From NCBI GenBank assembly GCA_900766135.1, contig CAAFUF010000016.1, forward strand, positions 1 to 64,000: a DNA stretch of 64,000 nucleotides, given 5' to 3'. Positions within the stretch are counted from its first letter, which is position 1; the number at the start of each line of letters is the position of its first letter. The DNA comes from Paenibacillaceae bacterium. GTDB lineage: Bacteria > Bacillota > Bacilli > Paenibacillales > Paenibacillaceae. The notes under the pieces were generated by a model. That model searched no databases and was not told where the DNA came from. It saw only the letters and a program-made list of their open reading frames with translations. Shown here piece after piece: positions 26,804-34,695 of this stretch. A program made the position numbers and the translations under genes.

Positions 26804-27025
26804 TTATTTGAATTGACCTGCCAATTGTTGTTCAGCCAGGGTAACCAAACGTTTCGTAATATAACCACCGATCGAACCGTTTTCGTAAGAGGTCAGGTTA
26901 CCAGCATATCCGTCTTGTGGGAAAGAGATGCCAAGCTCCTGAGCAATTTCGTATTTCATTTGATCCAAAGCTCCGGAAGCTTGCTTAACCACCAAGTTGT
27001 TCGAAGAGTTATTATTTTGGGCCAT
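26804..27025 (-). CDS. alpha/beta-type small acid-soluble spore protein
   Basis: This 73-residue protein coats and protects spore DNA against UV and heat and is degraded at germination. The family signatures are clear: ALDQMKYEIAQELGI with the germination-protease site, and SIGGYITKRLVTLAEQQL in the C-terminal half. The ATG follows AAGGAGGTGAACAATC. A CATAATA element lies upstream and resembles a sigma-G -10 box, but no convincing -35 at the right distance was found. Confidence 0.96.
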   Translation of the reverse strand: MAQNNNSSNNLVVKQASGALDQMKYEIAQELGISFPQDGYAGNLTSYENGSIGGYITKRLVTLAEQQLAGQFK

Positions 27026-27161
27026 GATTGTTCACCTCCTTGTGGTTGGTAACAGTATTATGTACCGGACTATCAACTTCAATCCGATGAATTTAAAGTA
27101 ATTTATTGCCAAGAGGGCAAAAAAGCCGTCATGACGGCGTTTAGAGGGGAGGCGTTCTAGC

Positions 27162-27632
27162 TTGAAATGTCCGTATTGCGATTATTTAGGGACCAAGGTG
27201 CTTGATTCGAGGCCGGCCAACGAGAACCGTTCGATCCGCCGCCGCCGCGAATGCGAGAAATGCAGCCGGCGGTTTACGACCTTCGAAATGGTGGAGGAAA
27301 TGCCGCTGATCGTCATTAAGAAGGGCGGAAGCCGCGAGGAATTCAGCCGGGAGAAAATGCTGCGGGGCTTGATCCGGGCTTGCGAGAAACGTCCGGTATC
27401 CGTAGAGCAGCTGGAATCGATCGTCTCCGAGGTGGAGCGTTCCTTGCGTCATTCGGCTAATGCGGAGGTCGAAAGCCGGCAAATTGGCGAATTGGTGATG
27501 GAGCAGCTTTATCCGGTGGATGAGGTCGCCTATGTCCGTTTTGCTTCGGTTTATCGCCAATTTAAAGACATCAACATGTTTATGAAAGAGCTCAAAGGCC
27601 TGCTGTCCAAGAATACAGGAGACTCCGAATAG
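27162..27632 (+). CDS. nrdR: transcriptional repressor NrdR
   Basis: NrdR senses ATP/dATP and represses ribonucleotide reductase genes. The 156-residue protein has the N-terminal zinc ribbon (CPYC and CEKC with RRRREC, residues ~3-34) and an ATP-cone domain (residues ~46-136, with VIKKGGSREEFSREKMLRGL). The start is TTG at 27162 after GAGGGGAGG. In B. subtilis nrdR is followed by dnaB-dnaI; here the pst operon follows after a terminator. Confidence 0.96.
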   Translation: MKCPYCDYLGTKVLDSRPANENRSIRRRRECEKCSRRFTTFEMVEEMPLIVIKKGGSREEFSREKMLRGLIRACEKRPVSVEQLESIVSEVERSLRHSANAEVESRQIGELVMEQLYPVDEVAYVRFASVYRQFKDINMFMKELKGLLSKNTGDSE

Positions 27633-27646
27633 CTCCATATATATCG

Positions 27647-27685
27647 AACACTCTTCGCCGTTAGGCGCAGGGGTGTTTTTTTTTA
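27647..27685 (+). terminator. terminator after nrdR
   Basis: AACACTC and GGGTGTT arms enclose an inner CGCC/GGCG stem, followed by eight T. Confidence 0.85.
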
Positions 27686-27728
27686 TATTTTGCAAAGACT
27701 AAGGGAACAAAGAAATTTGTCCCCTCAT

Positions 27729-27782
27729 TTTACACAAAGTTTACAATACGAAAACACAGGATTGATCTTCGCTTTCTATAAT
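27729..27782 (+). promoter_or_regulatory. Pho boxes and promoter of pstS
   Basis: TTTACA (27729-27734), TTTACA (27740-27745) and AAAACA (27751-27756) repeat every 11 bp, and TATAAT lies at 27777-27782. No good -35 is present, as expected for a PhoP-activated promoter whose boxes span about -60 to -20. Confidence 0.78.
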
Positions 27783-27818
27783 CAAATTGTAAATCACATA
27801 AGGGGGATACCTAAGACA

Positions 27819-28775
27819 ATGAAAAAGAGTATGCTTTTGGTTTTGACTTTGGTGTTGAGCTTAACGCTGGCGGCATGTGGTCAAAACAACAACGCAGCAC
27901 AGAACAACACGGCCGGAACAAACGGCGGAACCACGGATGAAGCATCCGCGAACAACGGCGGCAATGCAGCTGCATCGGAACTGTCCGGATCGATCCTTGC
28001 TGTAGGTTCCTCGGCATTGCAACCTTTGGTAGACCAAGTTTCGAAAACATTCATGGATCAAAATCCTAACGTTTCTATACAAGTCCAAGGCGGAGGCAGC
28101 GGCACGGGGCTGACGCAGGTTTCCGGAGGCCAAGCGGATATCGGGAACTCCGACGTCTTCGCGGAAGAGAAGCTGGAAGCCGCTCAAGCCGGCGAACTGG
28201 TTGACCATCAAGTTGCCGTTGTCGCGATGGCTGCCGTTGTTAATCCGGACATCACCGTCGACAACTTGACGAAAGATCAACTGGTGCAAATCTTCACCGG
28301 GAAAGTGACGAACTGGAAAGACCTTGGCGGTCCGGATCAAGCGATCCAAATCGTAAACCGTCCGTCGAGCTCCGGGACGCGCGCAACGTTCGAGAAATAC
28401 GCGCTGGGCACGAAAACGGAAGACCTGCAAGGTTCGATCCAAGAGGATTCCTCCGGTACGGTTAAGAAGCTTGTCGGCGAAACGCCGGGGGCCATCGGAT
28501 ATCTCGCCTTGTCTTACCTTGACGATTCCGTGAAAGTCGTGAAATACGAAGGCGTTGACGCAACGGAAGAAAACGTAGCGAACGGGACGTATCCGGTATG
28601 GGCCTACGAGCACATGTACACGAAAGGCGAGCCGAACGAAGTGGTTAAAGCCTTCCTGGACTTCATGGTTTCCCCTGACGTGCAAGGTGATAACGGTGAC
28701 GTTGTAGAGCTGGGTTATATTCCGATCAGCAAAATGCAAGTTACGCGCGATGTTGACGGGAACATCACGAAGTAA
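27819..28775 (+). CDS. pstS: phosphate-binding lipoprotein PstS
   Basis: This is the extracellular solute-binding protein of the high-affinity phosphate importer, with 318 residues. A lipoprotein signal peptide ends in the lipobox LTLAAC. A low-complexity Asn/Ala/Gly linker follows, then the periplasmic-binding fold with phosphate-contact motifs GSSALQPL, GGGSGTGLTQV and RPSSSGTRATFEKYALG. The start is set by AAGGGGGAT; the upstream open frame to 27690 runs through the Pho boxes and is not coding. It is the first gene of pstSCAB. Confidence 0.95.
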   Translation: MKKSMLLVLTLVLSLTLAACGQNNNAAQNNTAGTNGGTTDEASANNGGNAAASELSGSILAVGSSALQPLVDQVSKTFMDQNPNVSIQVQGGGSGTGLTQVSGGQADIGNSDVFAEEKLEAAQAGELVDHQVAVVAMAAVVNPDITVDNLTKDQLVQIFTGKVTNWKDLGGPDQAIQIVNRPSSSGTRATFEKYALGTKTEDLQGSIQEDSSGTVKKLVGETPGAIGYLALSYLDDSVKVVKYEGVDATEENVANGTYPVWAYEHMYTKGEPNEVVKAFLDFMVSPDVQGDNGDVVELGYIPISKMQVTRDVDGNITK

Positions 28776-28810
28776 TCATTAGCAGGACTCGATAACATCA
28801 TATCGGCGCG

Positions 28811-28840
28811 GCAAGAGGCGGATTGTTCTGCCTCTTTCTG
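28811..28840 (+). terminator. intercistronic hairpin between pstS and pstC
   Basis: AAGAGGC (28813-28819) pairs with GCCTCTT (28830-28836), followed by TCTG. It is a weak terminator or processing/stabilising stem that would raise pstS mRNA above the membrane genes. Confidence 0.6.
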
Positions 28841-28865
28841 TGCTGTTATTAAAGGGAGAGGTTTC

Positions 28866-29768
28866 ATGGCTCAGTCCGGCGGAAGAAAAAAAATACAACC
28901 GCATATCATCGAGGAATGGACAGGTAAAATTTACGCTTCATTTTGTATCGTGCTGCTGGTGGTCACGATCTTCTCGATGGTTTACTACGTAGCAACCAAA
29001 GGGTTAAGCACCTTTTTTCAAGACGGGATCGCCCTAAAGGAAATATTCGGCAGCACGACCTGGAAACCGGATGGGGAACCTCCGGTATTCGGCGCCCTTC
29101 CGTTTATTTTGGGTTCGTTCAGCACTTCGATTCTGGCGGCGCTGATCGCGGCCCCGCTAGGCATTTGCGCAGCTTTGTTTATGGTCGAAATCATGCCGAA
29201 GTTCGGCAAGAAGTATCTGCAGCCGGTCATCGAGCTGCTGGCCGGGATCCCTTCCGTCGTTTATGGTTTTGTAGGGCTTAGCGTCATCGTTCCTTTTTAC
29301 CGGGATATCTTCCCGGGACAAGGCCTTGGCATCCTGGCCGGAGCGACCGTATTGTCGATCATGATTTTGCCGACGATCACTTCGATCGCCACCGATGCGC
29401 TGGCTGCCTTGCCTCCCGGTTTGAAAGAAGGTTCTTACGCACTCGGCGCAACGCGCTGGCAAACCTTGTCGCGCACCGTATTGCCGACGACCATGCCGGC
29501 CTTGCTGACCGGGGTCGTTCTGGGCATGGCTCGGGCTTTCGGGGAAGCCTTGGCGGTGCAGATGGTCATCGGGAACGCGCCGCATATTCCGCGTTCGCTC
29601 TTTGAATCCACCTCTACCCTGACCAGCGTCATAACGCTGAGCATGGGGAATACGGTAATGGGCTCGACGCAGAACAACGTGCTCTGGACGTTGGCGCTGA
29701 TTTTGATGCTGATGACGTTTGTATTCGTCTTTATCGTCCGTTGGCTGGAAAGGAGAGCAAAACGATGA
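28866..29768 (+). CDS. pstC: phosphate ABC transporter permease PstC
   Basis: This is one of two channel subunits of the phosphate importer, with 300 residues. An N-terminal membrane helix is followed by five more hydrophobic segments. The ABC permease coupling loop is EGSYALGATRWQTLSRTVLPTTMPALLTG. The start is ATG after AAAGGGAGAGG. The stop overlaps pstA by ATGA. Confidence 0.95.
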   Translation: MAQSGGRKKIQPHIIEEWTGKIYASFCIVLLVVTIFSMVYYVATKGLSTFFQDGIALKEIFGSTTWKPDGEPPVFGALPFILGSFSTSILAALIAAPLGICAALFMVEIMPKFGKKYLQPVIELLAGIPSVVYGFVGLSVIVPFYRDIFPGQGLGILAGATVLSIMILPTITSIATDALAALPPGLKEGSYALGATRWQTLSRTVLPTTMPALLTGVVLGMARAFGEALAVQMVIGNAPHIPRSLFESTSTLTSVITLSMGNTVMGSTQNNVLWTLALILMLMTFVFVFIVRWLERRAKR

Positions 29769-30652
29769 GCGCAAAAACCGTAGACAAAATCGCAACGGCC
29801 GTCATTATCGCATTGGCCGGCTTGATCGTTCTTATCATGGCGGGGTTGCTCGGCTTTATTTTGGTTCGGGGGCTGGGCCACATCAGTTTCGATTTTCTGA
29901 CGTCGCCTCCCGAAACGATCAAGGAAGGCGGCGGGATCGGCCCGCAATTGTTTAATTCCTTATTCCTTTTGGTCTTGACCATGATTATCACGATTCCGCT
30001 CGGCATCGGCGCGGGGATCTACATGAGCGAATACGCCAAACCGGGGAAGGTCACCGATTTTATCCGTTTGATCGTCGAAGTGTTATCTTCGTTTCCGTCG
30101 ATCGTCGTGGGTTTGTTTGGTTTGCTCGTCATCGTGAACCTGTTCGGCTTCGGCTTCTCGCTGTTTTCGGGGGCGTTGGCGTTAACGATCTTTAACCTGC
30201 CGCTGATGGTACGGATTACCGAGCAGGGATTGGCCAGCGTACCGCAGGCGCAAAAAGAAGCCAGCTTGGCGCTGGGCTTGTCCAAATGGAAAACGATCCA
30301 ATCGGTGATGCTCCCGATTGCCATGCCGATTGTCCTGACCGGGACGATCCTGGCAGCGGGCCGCGTGTTCGGCGAAGCAGCCGCGCTGCTGTTTACGGCC
30401 GGCATGAGCAGTCCGCGTCTCGATTTCAGCAACTGGAATCCGCTTAGCCCGACGTCGCCGCTGAATCCCTTCCGTCCGGCGGAAACGCTGGCCGTTCATA
30501 TCTGGAAGATCAATTCCGAAGGGTTGGCGCCGGATGCTCCCGAAATCGCCGCCGGCGCTTCGGCCGTCCTGATTCTGACCGTGCTGGTGTTTAACCTGCT
30601 GGCCCGCTGGCTCGGACGCGTGATGCTCAAGAAATTTACGGCGACGAAATAG
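29765..30652 (+). CDS. pstA: phosphate ABC transporter permease PstA
   Basis: This is the second channel subunit, with 295 residues and six predicted membrane segments. The coupling loop is KEASLALGLSKWKTIQSVMLPIAMPIVLTG. The ATG at 29765 overlaps the pstC stop (ATGA) and follows AAGGAG. An upstream in-frame start at 29741 is less likely. pstB follows 14 bp downstream. Confidence 0.95.
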   Translation: MSAKTVDKIATAVIIALAGLIVLIMAGLLGFILVRGLGHISFDFLTSPPETIKEGGGIGPQLFNSLFLLVLTMIITIPLGIGAGIYMSEYAKPGKVTDFIRLIVEVLSSFPSIVVGLFGLLVIVNLFGFGFSLFSGALALTIFNLPLMVRITEQGLASVPQAQKEASLALGLSKWKTIQSVMLPIAMPIVLTGTILAAGRVFGEAAALLFTAGMSSPRLDFSNWNPLSPTSPLNPFRPAETLAVHIWKINSEGLAPDAPEIAAGASAVLILTVLVFNLLARWLGRVMLKKFTATK

Positions 30653-30666
30653 GAGGGCGAAACCAA

Positions 30667-31425
30667 GTGCCTAATATTGAACTATCAACGAAAAACTTAA
30701 GCGTTTTTTACGGAGAGAAGCAGGCCGTTAAGAATATATCGCTCGACTTTGCCTCCCGGCAGGTTACCGCTTTGATCGGTCCTTCCGGCTGCGGCAAATC
30801 CACCTTCCTGCGGAGCTTGAACCGGATGAACGACCTGATCAGCGGGGCGAAGATCACGGGGGAGATCTGGATCGGGGACGACAATATCAACGATCCGAAA
30901 ACCGATGTCGTGCTGCTGCGCCAGAAGATCGGCATGGTCTGGCAGCGGCCGAACCCGTTCCATAAGTCGATCTATGAGAACATCGCTTTCGGGCCGCGTT
31001 ATCACGGGATCCGGGACAAGAAGAAGCTCGATCAGATCGTCGAGGAGTCGCTCATCAAAGCGGCGCTATGGAACGAAACGAAAGACCGGCTGCACAGCTC
31101 CGCCCTCGCGTTGTCCGGCGGGCAGCAGCAAAGGCTCTGCATTGCCAGATCGATTGCGGTAAATCCGAGCATCATCCTGATGGATGAGCCGGCATCGGCC
31201 CTGGACCCGGTGTCCAGTGCCAAAATCGAAGAGCTGATCGCCGATCTCAAGCAGGACTATTGCATTATCATCGTAACGCACAACATGCATCAGGCGGCCC
31301 GGGTGTCGGAGAAGACGGCTTTCTTCCTGATGGGAGAGCTGGTCGAATACGACGATACGAGCAAAATCTTCACCAACCCGTCCGAAAAACGGACGGACGA
31401 TTATATCACCGGCCGGTTCGGATAA
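30667..31425 (+). CDS. pstB: phosphate ABC transporter ATP-binding protein (second copy)
   Basis: This ATPase of the pstSCAB operon has 252 residues with Walker A GPSGCGKST, Q-loop WQRPNPFHKSIYEN, signature LSGGQQQRL and Walker B ILMDEPASALDP. The start is GTG at 30667 after AGGAGGGCG. It differs from the first copy at many positions, including Q-loop VWQRPNPF versus VFQQPNPF, so the two are old paralogues and not a recent duplication. A strong terminator follows. Confidence 0.95.
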   Translation: MPNIELSTKNLSVFYGEKQAVKNISLDFASRQVTALIGPSGCGKSTFLRSLNRMNDLISGAKITGEIWIGDDNINDPKTDVVLLRQKIGMVWQRPNPFHKSIYENIAFGPRYHGIRDKKKLDQIVEESLIKAALWNETKDRLHSSALALSGGQQQRLCIARSIAVNPSIILMDEPASALDPVSSAKIEELIADLKQDYCIIIVTHNMHQAARVSEKTAFFLMGELVEYDDTSKIFTNPSEKRTDDYITGRFG

Positions 31426-31451
31426 GCCCCGCCTGCCGGAACAAGCGACTC

Positions 31452-31493
31452 AAAAGGCCAAACCGGGAATCCTTTCCGGCTTGGCCTTTTTTG
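31452..31493 (+). terminator. terminator of the pstSCAB operon
   Basis: AAAAGGCCAA pairs with TTGGCCTTTT, with further inner pairing, followed by TT. Confidence 0.9.
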
Positions 31494-31638
31494 CGTGACC
31501 GCCGGGACAATGCCGGACCAGGGTCGGGGCACCGCCCCGTCCGCGGTCTCTTTTAGATTGGAAAATCTCCGTATATACTGATAACATAAAAGAAGAATGG
31601 CGTAGGCAGCGCCAGGGACCACTAAAGGAGACTGGATC

Positions 31639-32262
31639 ATGAACGTGTTGGATTGGATAGAAAGGATGTTTGAGCAATATGGCTATTTTGTCCTGCTGCT
31701 CGGACTCCCCATCGATTTTATCGCGCTGCCGTTGCCGCCGGGTCAAACGACATTGACTTATACGGGATATTTGGCTTATAGAGGCTTGCTTGAATTCCTG
31801 CCGGCTTTTCTCGCCGGATACGCTGGGGCGGTGGTCGGGGTGACCATCACCTATTTGATCGGCCATCGGGTTGGCGCTCCGCTCATTGAACGTTACGGAA
31901 AGTGGATTTTGGTCAAGCCCTCGCATTTGGACAAAACGAGGCGGGTTTATGAGAAGTACGGAAACAAAATGCTGCTGATCAGTTTTTTTGTGCCGGGCGT
32001 CAGGCAGTTCTTCGGTTATTTCGTCGGCATTATCCGCATTCCTTTTCGAACTTTCGCTTTATATGCTTATACCGGGGCGGCGCTGTGGGTGGCTGCATTT
32101 GTAAGCATCGGATTTGTGTTTGGCGAACAGTGGCAGGTCGCGATTGACCTGGTCGAGAAATATTTGAAGTACTTCTTCATGGGATTGGGCGCGCTGGTGG
32201 TGCTGCTCGCGTACATGAAGTGGCGGCGTTGGAGGCTGAAGGTTGCCAAGCTGTCCCGATAA
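31639..32262 (+). CDS. DedA/SNARE-associated family membrane protein
   Basis: This 207-residue membrane protein belongs to the DedA superfamily, members of which act in lipid carrier flipping and membrane homeostasis. It shows the re-entrant motif region (LPLPPGQTTLTYTGYLAYRG), the FVPGVRQFFGYFVGIIRIPFRTFALYAYTGA signature around residues 112-145 with the conserved arginine, and a basic C-terminal tail. It is a single gene with its own terminator. Confidence 0.9.
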   Translation: MNVLDWIERMFEQYGYFVLLLGLPIDFIALPLPPGQTTLTYTGYLAYRGLLEFLPAFLAGYAGAVVGVTITYLIGHRVGAPLIERYGKWILVKPSHLDKTRRVYEKYGNKMLLISFFVPGVRQFFGYFVGIIRIPFRTFALYAYTGAALWVAAFVSIGFVFGEQWQVAIDLVEKYLKYFFMGLGALVVLLAYMKWRRWRLKVAKLSR

Positions 32263-32267
32263 TACCC

Positions 32268-32298
32268 AAAAGGCGCAGGATGTGGATCCCGCGCCTTT
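32268..32298. terminator. terminator between convergent genes
   Basis: AAAGGCGC pairs with GCGCCTTT, followed by GTTATTTT on the plus strand; AAAA on the other side would also act on the minus strand. Confidence 0.65.
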
Positions 32299-32299
32299 G

Positions 32300-32557
32300 T
32301 TATTTTCGTCTTTTTTTGTTTTCAGGTTTGCTTCGGTGAAGGATGAAGTCGTCAAGCAGCGTCTCCTCGGTAACTTCGCCGGAGCCGTTGCCGCCGTTAT
32401 CCGCTTTTTCCTCTTTCAGCTTCAATAGGGAGAGTAAATCGAAAAAATCCCCGAGGACGGTGAATCCGGCGCCGATGATTGCCAGGTCATCCGAGGAAAT
32501 GTCATTGTCTTGGAGTCTTCGGTATTGTCGCCTCTTTTTTCCTCCCAAGAACACCAC
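32300..32557 (-). CDS. small hypothetical protein
   Basis: This 85-residue reading frame has a basic N-terminus (GGKKRRQYRRLQ), a central hydrophobic stretch DDLAIIGAGFTVLGDFFDLLSLL, and charged ends. The start would be GTG at 32557, but the ribosome binding site there is poor. No family is recognised. It is kept because the composition is protein-like and it ends at a terminator; it could be non-coding. Confidence 0.4.
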   Translation of the reverse strand: MVFLGGKKRRQYRRLQDNDISSDDLAIIGAGFTVLGDFFDLLSLLKLKEEKADNGGNGSGEVTEETLLDDFILHRSKPENKKRRK

Positions 32558-32759
32558 CCGCTTTTGAAATTGACTTGTTCCATCATATGCAGTTGGCGAT
32601 TGGCGTGATTAGGCGGCTGCATCGGCCGGGAAACGGCTATTTCCCATCTTGGATCCCTAGGTCAGCGCACACCCATTTTTGCCGATCTCCGCAGATGTCC
32701 CGATCGTTCGCAGGCGAGTCGTAATATGATGTTCTATATTTAAAAAGGAGGGAAAATCA

Positions 32760-32879
32760 ATGTCGGGATATGAAAATGGCGTAGGCAATGTAGGTTACGG
32801 TGGTTTCTGGACTTCCACGGGGACGATCCTGGTTCTGTTCATCCTGCTGGTTATCGTTTCCAGAGCGCTTATCGTATGA
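32760..32879 (+). CDS. YjcZ-like sporulation mini-protein
   Basis: This is a 39-residue ORF: MSGYENGVGNVGYGGFW, then a single hydrophobic helix TILVLFILLVIVSRALIV. The Gly/Tyr-rich start plus C-terminal membrane helix is the pattern of the YjcZ family of sporulation proteins. AAAAAGGAGGG is a perfect ribosome binding site 7-8 nt upstream, and a terminator follows 21 bp after the stop. The family call is by pattern. Confidence 0.8.
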   Translation: MSGYENGVGNVGYGGFWTSTGTILVLFILLVIVSRALIV

Positions 32880-32899
32880 TTTGAGGAGTACGCCTCGGC

Positions 32900-32929
32900 A
32901 AAGGCCCTGTTACGGCAGGGCCTTTTTTT
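32900..32929 (+). terminator. terminator after the YjcZ-like gene
   Basis: AAAGGCCCTG (32900-32909) pairs with CAGGGCCTTT (32916-32925), followed by a T-run. Confidence 0.9.
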
Positions 32930-32937
32930 ATGTTTAA

Positions 32938-33387
32938 CTAAAGCGGGATTAACGGCGAAGCAAAGACGACCGCAGCCAAAAAAACGAGCTGCAGCAGAGT
33001 GCGCACGGCTAAGGACGGCACGGGACGTCCGCCGATCGTTAGCTTTTCCCTGGCCGCCCGCACATTGGCCGGAAACATGGCGATCAGCAGCATTGCCAGG
33101 CCGGTCGAAGCGGCCGGAGCCAGAACCGGAATCTGCAAGCCCACCGCTCCTACAATTTCCAGGTAACCGGTCGCCGTGACGATCCGATCCGGTCGGGGAA
33201 AGGCTGCAGGGACCATCCGGATCAAATCCGGTCGCCGCTTGCCCCAGTGGGCCGATGCGGCTAATAAGAGCATTGCGGCGCAGGCCGCCTGCAGCGAAGT
33301 TTGCCACGGGTCAAAGTAGCCCCATCCAGCGAAACCGAGCCCACGAAACAACAAAAAAGAAACGACCAACACAATAAAGGGTGCCAT
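32938..33387 (-). CDS. DoxX-like membrane protein
   Basis: This 149-residue protein has four hydrophobic helices in the DoxX-like arrangement. Around residue 70 is GYLEIVGAVGLQIPVLAPAAS, a typical DoxX motif, followed by AMFPANVRAAREKL. The ATG at 33387 follows CAGGAGGTTACGAA. The longer open frame to 33612 overlaps the regulator and is rejected. It lies 20 bp behind the TetR gene on the same strand, so it is probably that regulator's target. Confidence 0.8.
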   Translation of the reverse strand: MAPFIVLVVSFLLFRGLGFAGWGYFDPWQTSLQAACAAMLLLAASAHWGKRRPDLIRMVPAAFPRPDRIVTATGYLEIVGAVGLQIPVLAPAASTGLAMLLIAMFPANVRAAREKLTIGGRPVPSLAVRTLLQLVFLAAVVFASPLIPL

Positions 33388-33407
33388 TTCGTAACCTCCT
33401 GATTGTT

Positions 33408-34001
33408 TTATTTCCCCGATAACCGCTCGATGATCAATTTGGCAAAATCGTCGGCCGAAAAAGCGGTAGAATGAACCGGGAGTGAGGCTCTTGTACGCAA
33501 TCCCAGCGACAGGAGTACAAACAGCTCCGCCGTTTTGTCTGCATCTACCGATTCCGGGATTACCCCATGCTCCTGACCGGTAACGATCCACTGGCGGGAC
33601 AACTCTATCCAACGGTCGTAAAACCGTTTCAGGACCGCTTCAACGGTCGGATCATCGTCTTTGCCCAACAAGTAAATCAATACTTTATTGGTGATTTCCT
33701 TGCGATCCTCCAGCGCGGGCAAAGTAGCAGCGATTTGTTGCATCGGACCGGCGAAATCCGCTCCCCCGTGCCCAACTTGTCGCATAAACCGCTCGTTCGT
33801 TTGTTCGAGCCTCTCCTGCAGCACCCAGGCGAACAGCTCGTCTTTGGTGGCGACATAATGGAAGATCGATCCTTTGGATAATCCCGATTTCTCCATAATG
33901 TCCCGCATCGTTACGGCATGGCAGCCTTTTTCGCGAATCAGTTCCTTCGTTGCTTCCAGCAGCAGACGTATCGTTTGCTGCCGACGTTCTTCCTGTTTCA
34001 T
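33408..34001 (-). CDS. TetR-family transcriptional regulator
   Basis: This 197-residue protein has an N-terminal TetR helix-turn-helix (residues ~9-55: TIRLLLEATKELIREKGCHAVTMRDIMEKSGLSKGSIFHYVATKDEL) and a helical ligand domain. It heads an operon with the DoxX-like gene. A palindromic site at 34031-34050, about 30 bp upstream of its start, is the likely operator for autorepression. The inducer is unknown. Confidence 0.9.
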   Translation of the reverse strand: MKQEERRQQTIRLLLEATKELIREKGCHAVTMRDIMEKSGLSKGSIFHYVATKDELFAWVLQERLEQTNERFMRQVGHGGADFAGPMQQIAATLPALEDRKEITNKVLIYLLGKDDDPTVEAVLKRFYDRWIELSRQWIVTGQEHGVIPESVDADKTAELFVLLSLGLRTRASLPVHSTAFSADDFAKLIIERLSGK

Positions 34002-34030
34002 GCAACCGCCCCCTTAATTTGAATTATAGA

Positions 34031-34094
34031 AACAGACCGTCGGTTTGTAAATATAAATCGTTTGACACTCTATCACTGACCGTAACTGTCAGTG
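34031..34094. promoter_or_regulatory. palindromic operators in the tetR-dinB intergenic region
   Basis: ACAGACCGTCGGTTTGT (34032-34048) is a near-perfect palindrome of the TetR-operator type. A second perfect inverted repeat, CACTGAC (34074-34080) and GTCAGTG (34088-34094), lies nearer the plus-strand gene. The first probably belongs to the TetR protein; the owner of the second is unclear. Confidence 0.6.
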
Positions 34095-34143
34095 TTTCCA
34101 CGATATGCTTGAGTCAAAATTTCATTTTGCGGGAGGAATTTCG

Positions 34144-34641
34144 ATGTTTGTTAAGATCGAAGAATTTATTGAGGCCTGGACAGAGGAGAGCAAATTGACG
34201 GAACGGGTGATAGAGGCGCTCACCGATGGGTCATTATCCCAGCCGGTCTCAGAAGGGCGCAGAACCTTAGGGCAAATTGCCTGGCATTTGGTTGGATCGA
34301 TCCATTACATGACCCATTGCGGTTTGGATTTCGTCGGCCCGTCAAGCGGGGAGCCGGTTCCCTCATCGGCGGCGGAGATCGCGGAGGAATACCGGCGCAT
34401 CAGCGGAGCTCTCCTCGAGGCGATCCGTTCGCAATGGACGGACGAACAACTGTTGGCCACGACGGAAATAGCGGGCGAACCGTGGCCGAACGGGGCATCG
34501 CTTCGGTTTACGCTCATGCATCAAACGCACCATCGGGGACAAATGACCGTATTGATGCGTCAGGCAGGGCTGCGCTTGCCCGATATCTACGGCCCGACCT
34601 ACGAGTCCTGGATCGAACAGGGGATGGAGCCGCTGGCCTAA
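34144..34641 (+). CDS. DinB-family protein
   Basis: This 165-residue four-helix-bundle protein has the three-histidine metal site of the DinB/YfiT superfamily: one His in GQIAWHLVGSIHYM and two in LMHQTHHRGQM. Members include thiol-dependent metalloenzymes and damage-induced proteins, but the specific activity is unknown. The ATG at 34144 follows GGGAGGAATTTCG. The open frame upstream to 34105 overlaps the putative promoter. It stands 54 bp before the WYL regulator. Confidence 0.85.
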   Translation: MFVKIEEFIEAWTEESKLTERVIEALTDGSLSQPVSEGRRTLGQIAWHLVGSIHYMTHCGLDFVGPSSGEPVPSSAAEIAEEYRRISGALLEAIRSQWTDEQLLATTEIAGEPWPNGASLRFTLMHQTHHRGQMTVLMRQAGLRLPDIYGPTYESWIEQGMEPLA

Positions 34642-34695
34642 TCCGGTCCAGGCGGTTACAATATAAGCAACATTTTATCGGAAAGGATTATGCGC

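Noticed and set aside
32938..33612. 224-codon version of the DoxX-like gene
   Set aside because: The first 75 codons overlap the TetR gene in another frame; the ATG at 33387 has a perfect ribosome binding site.
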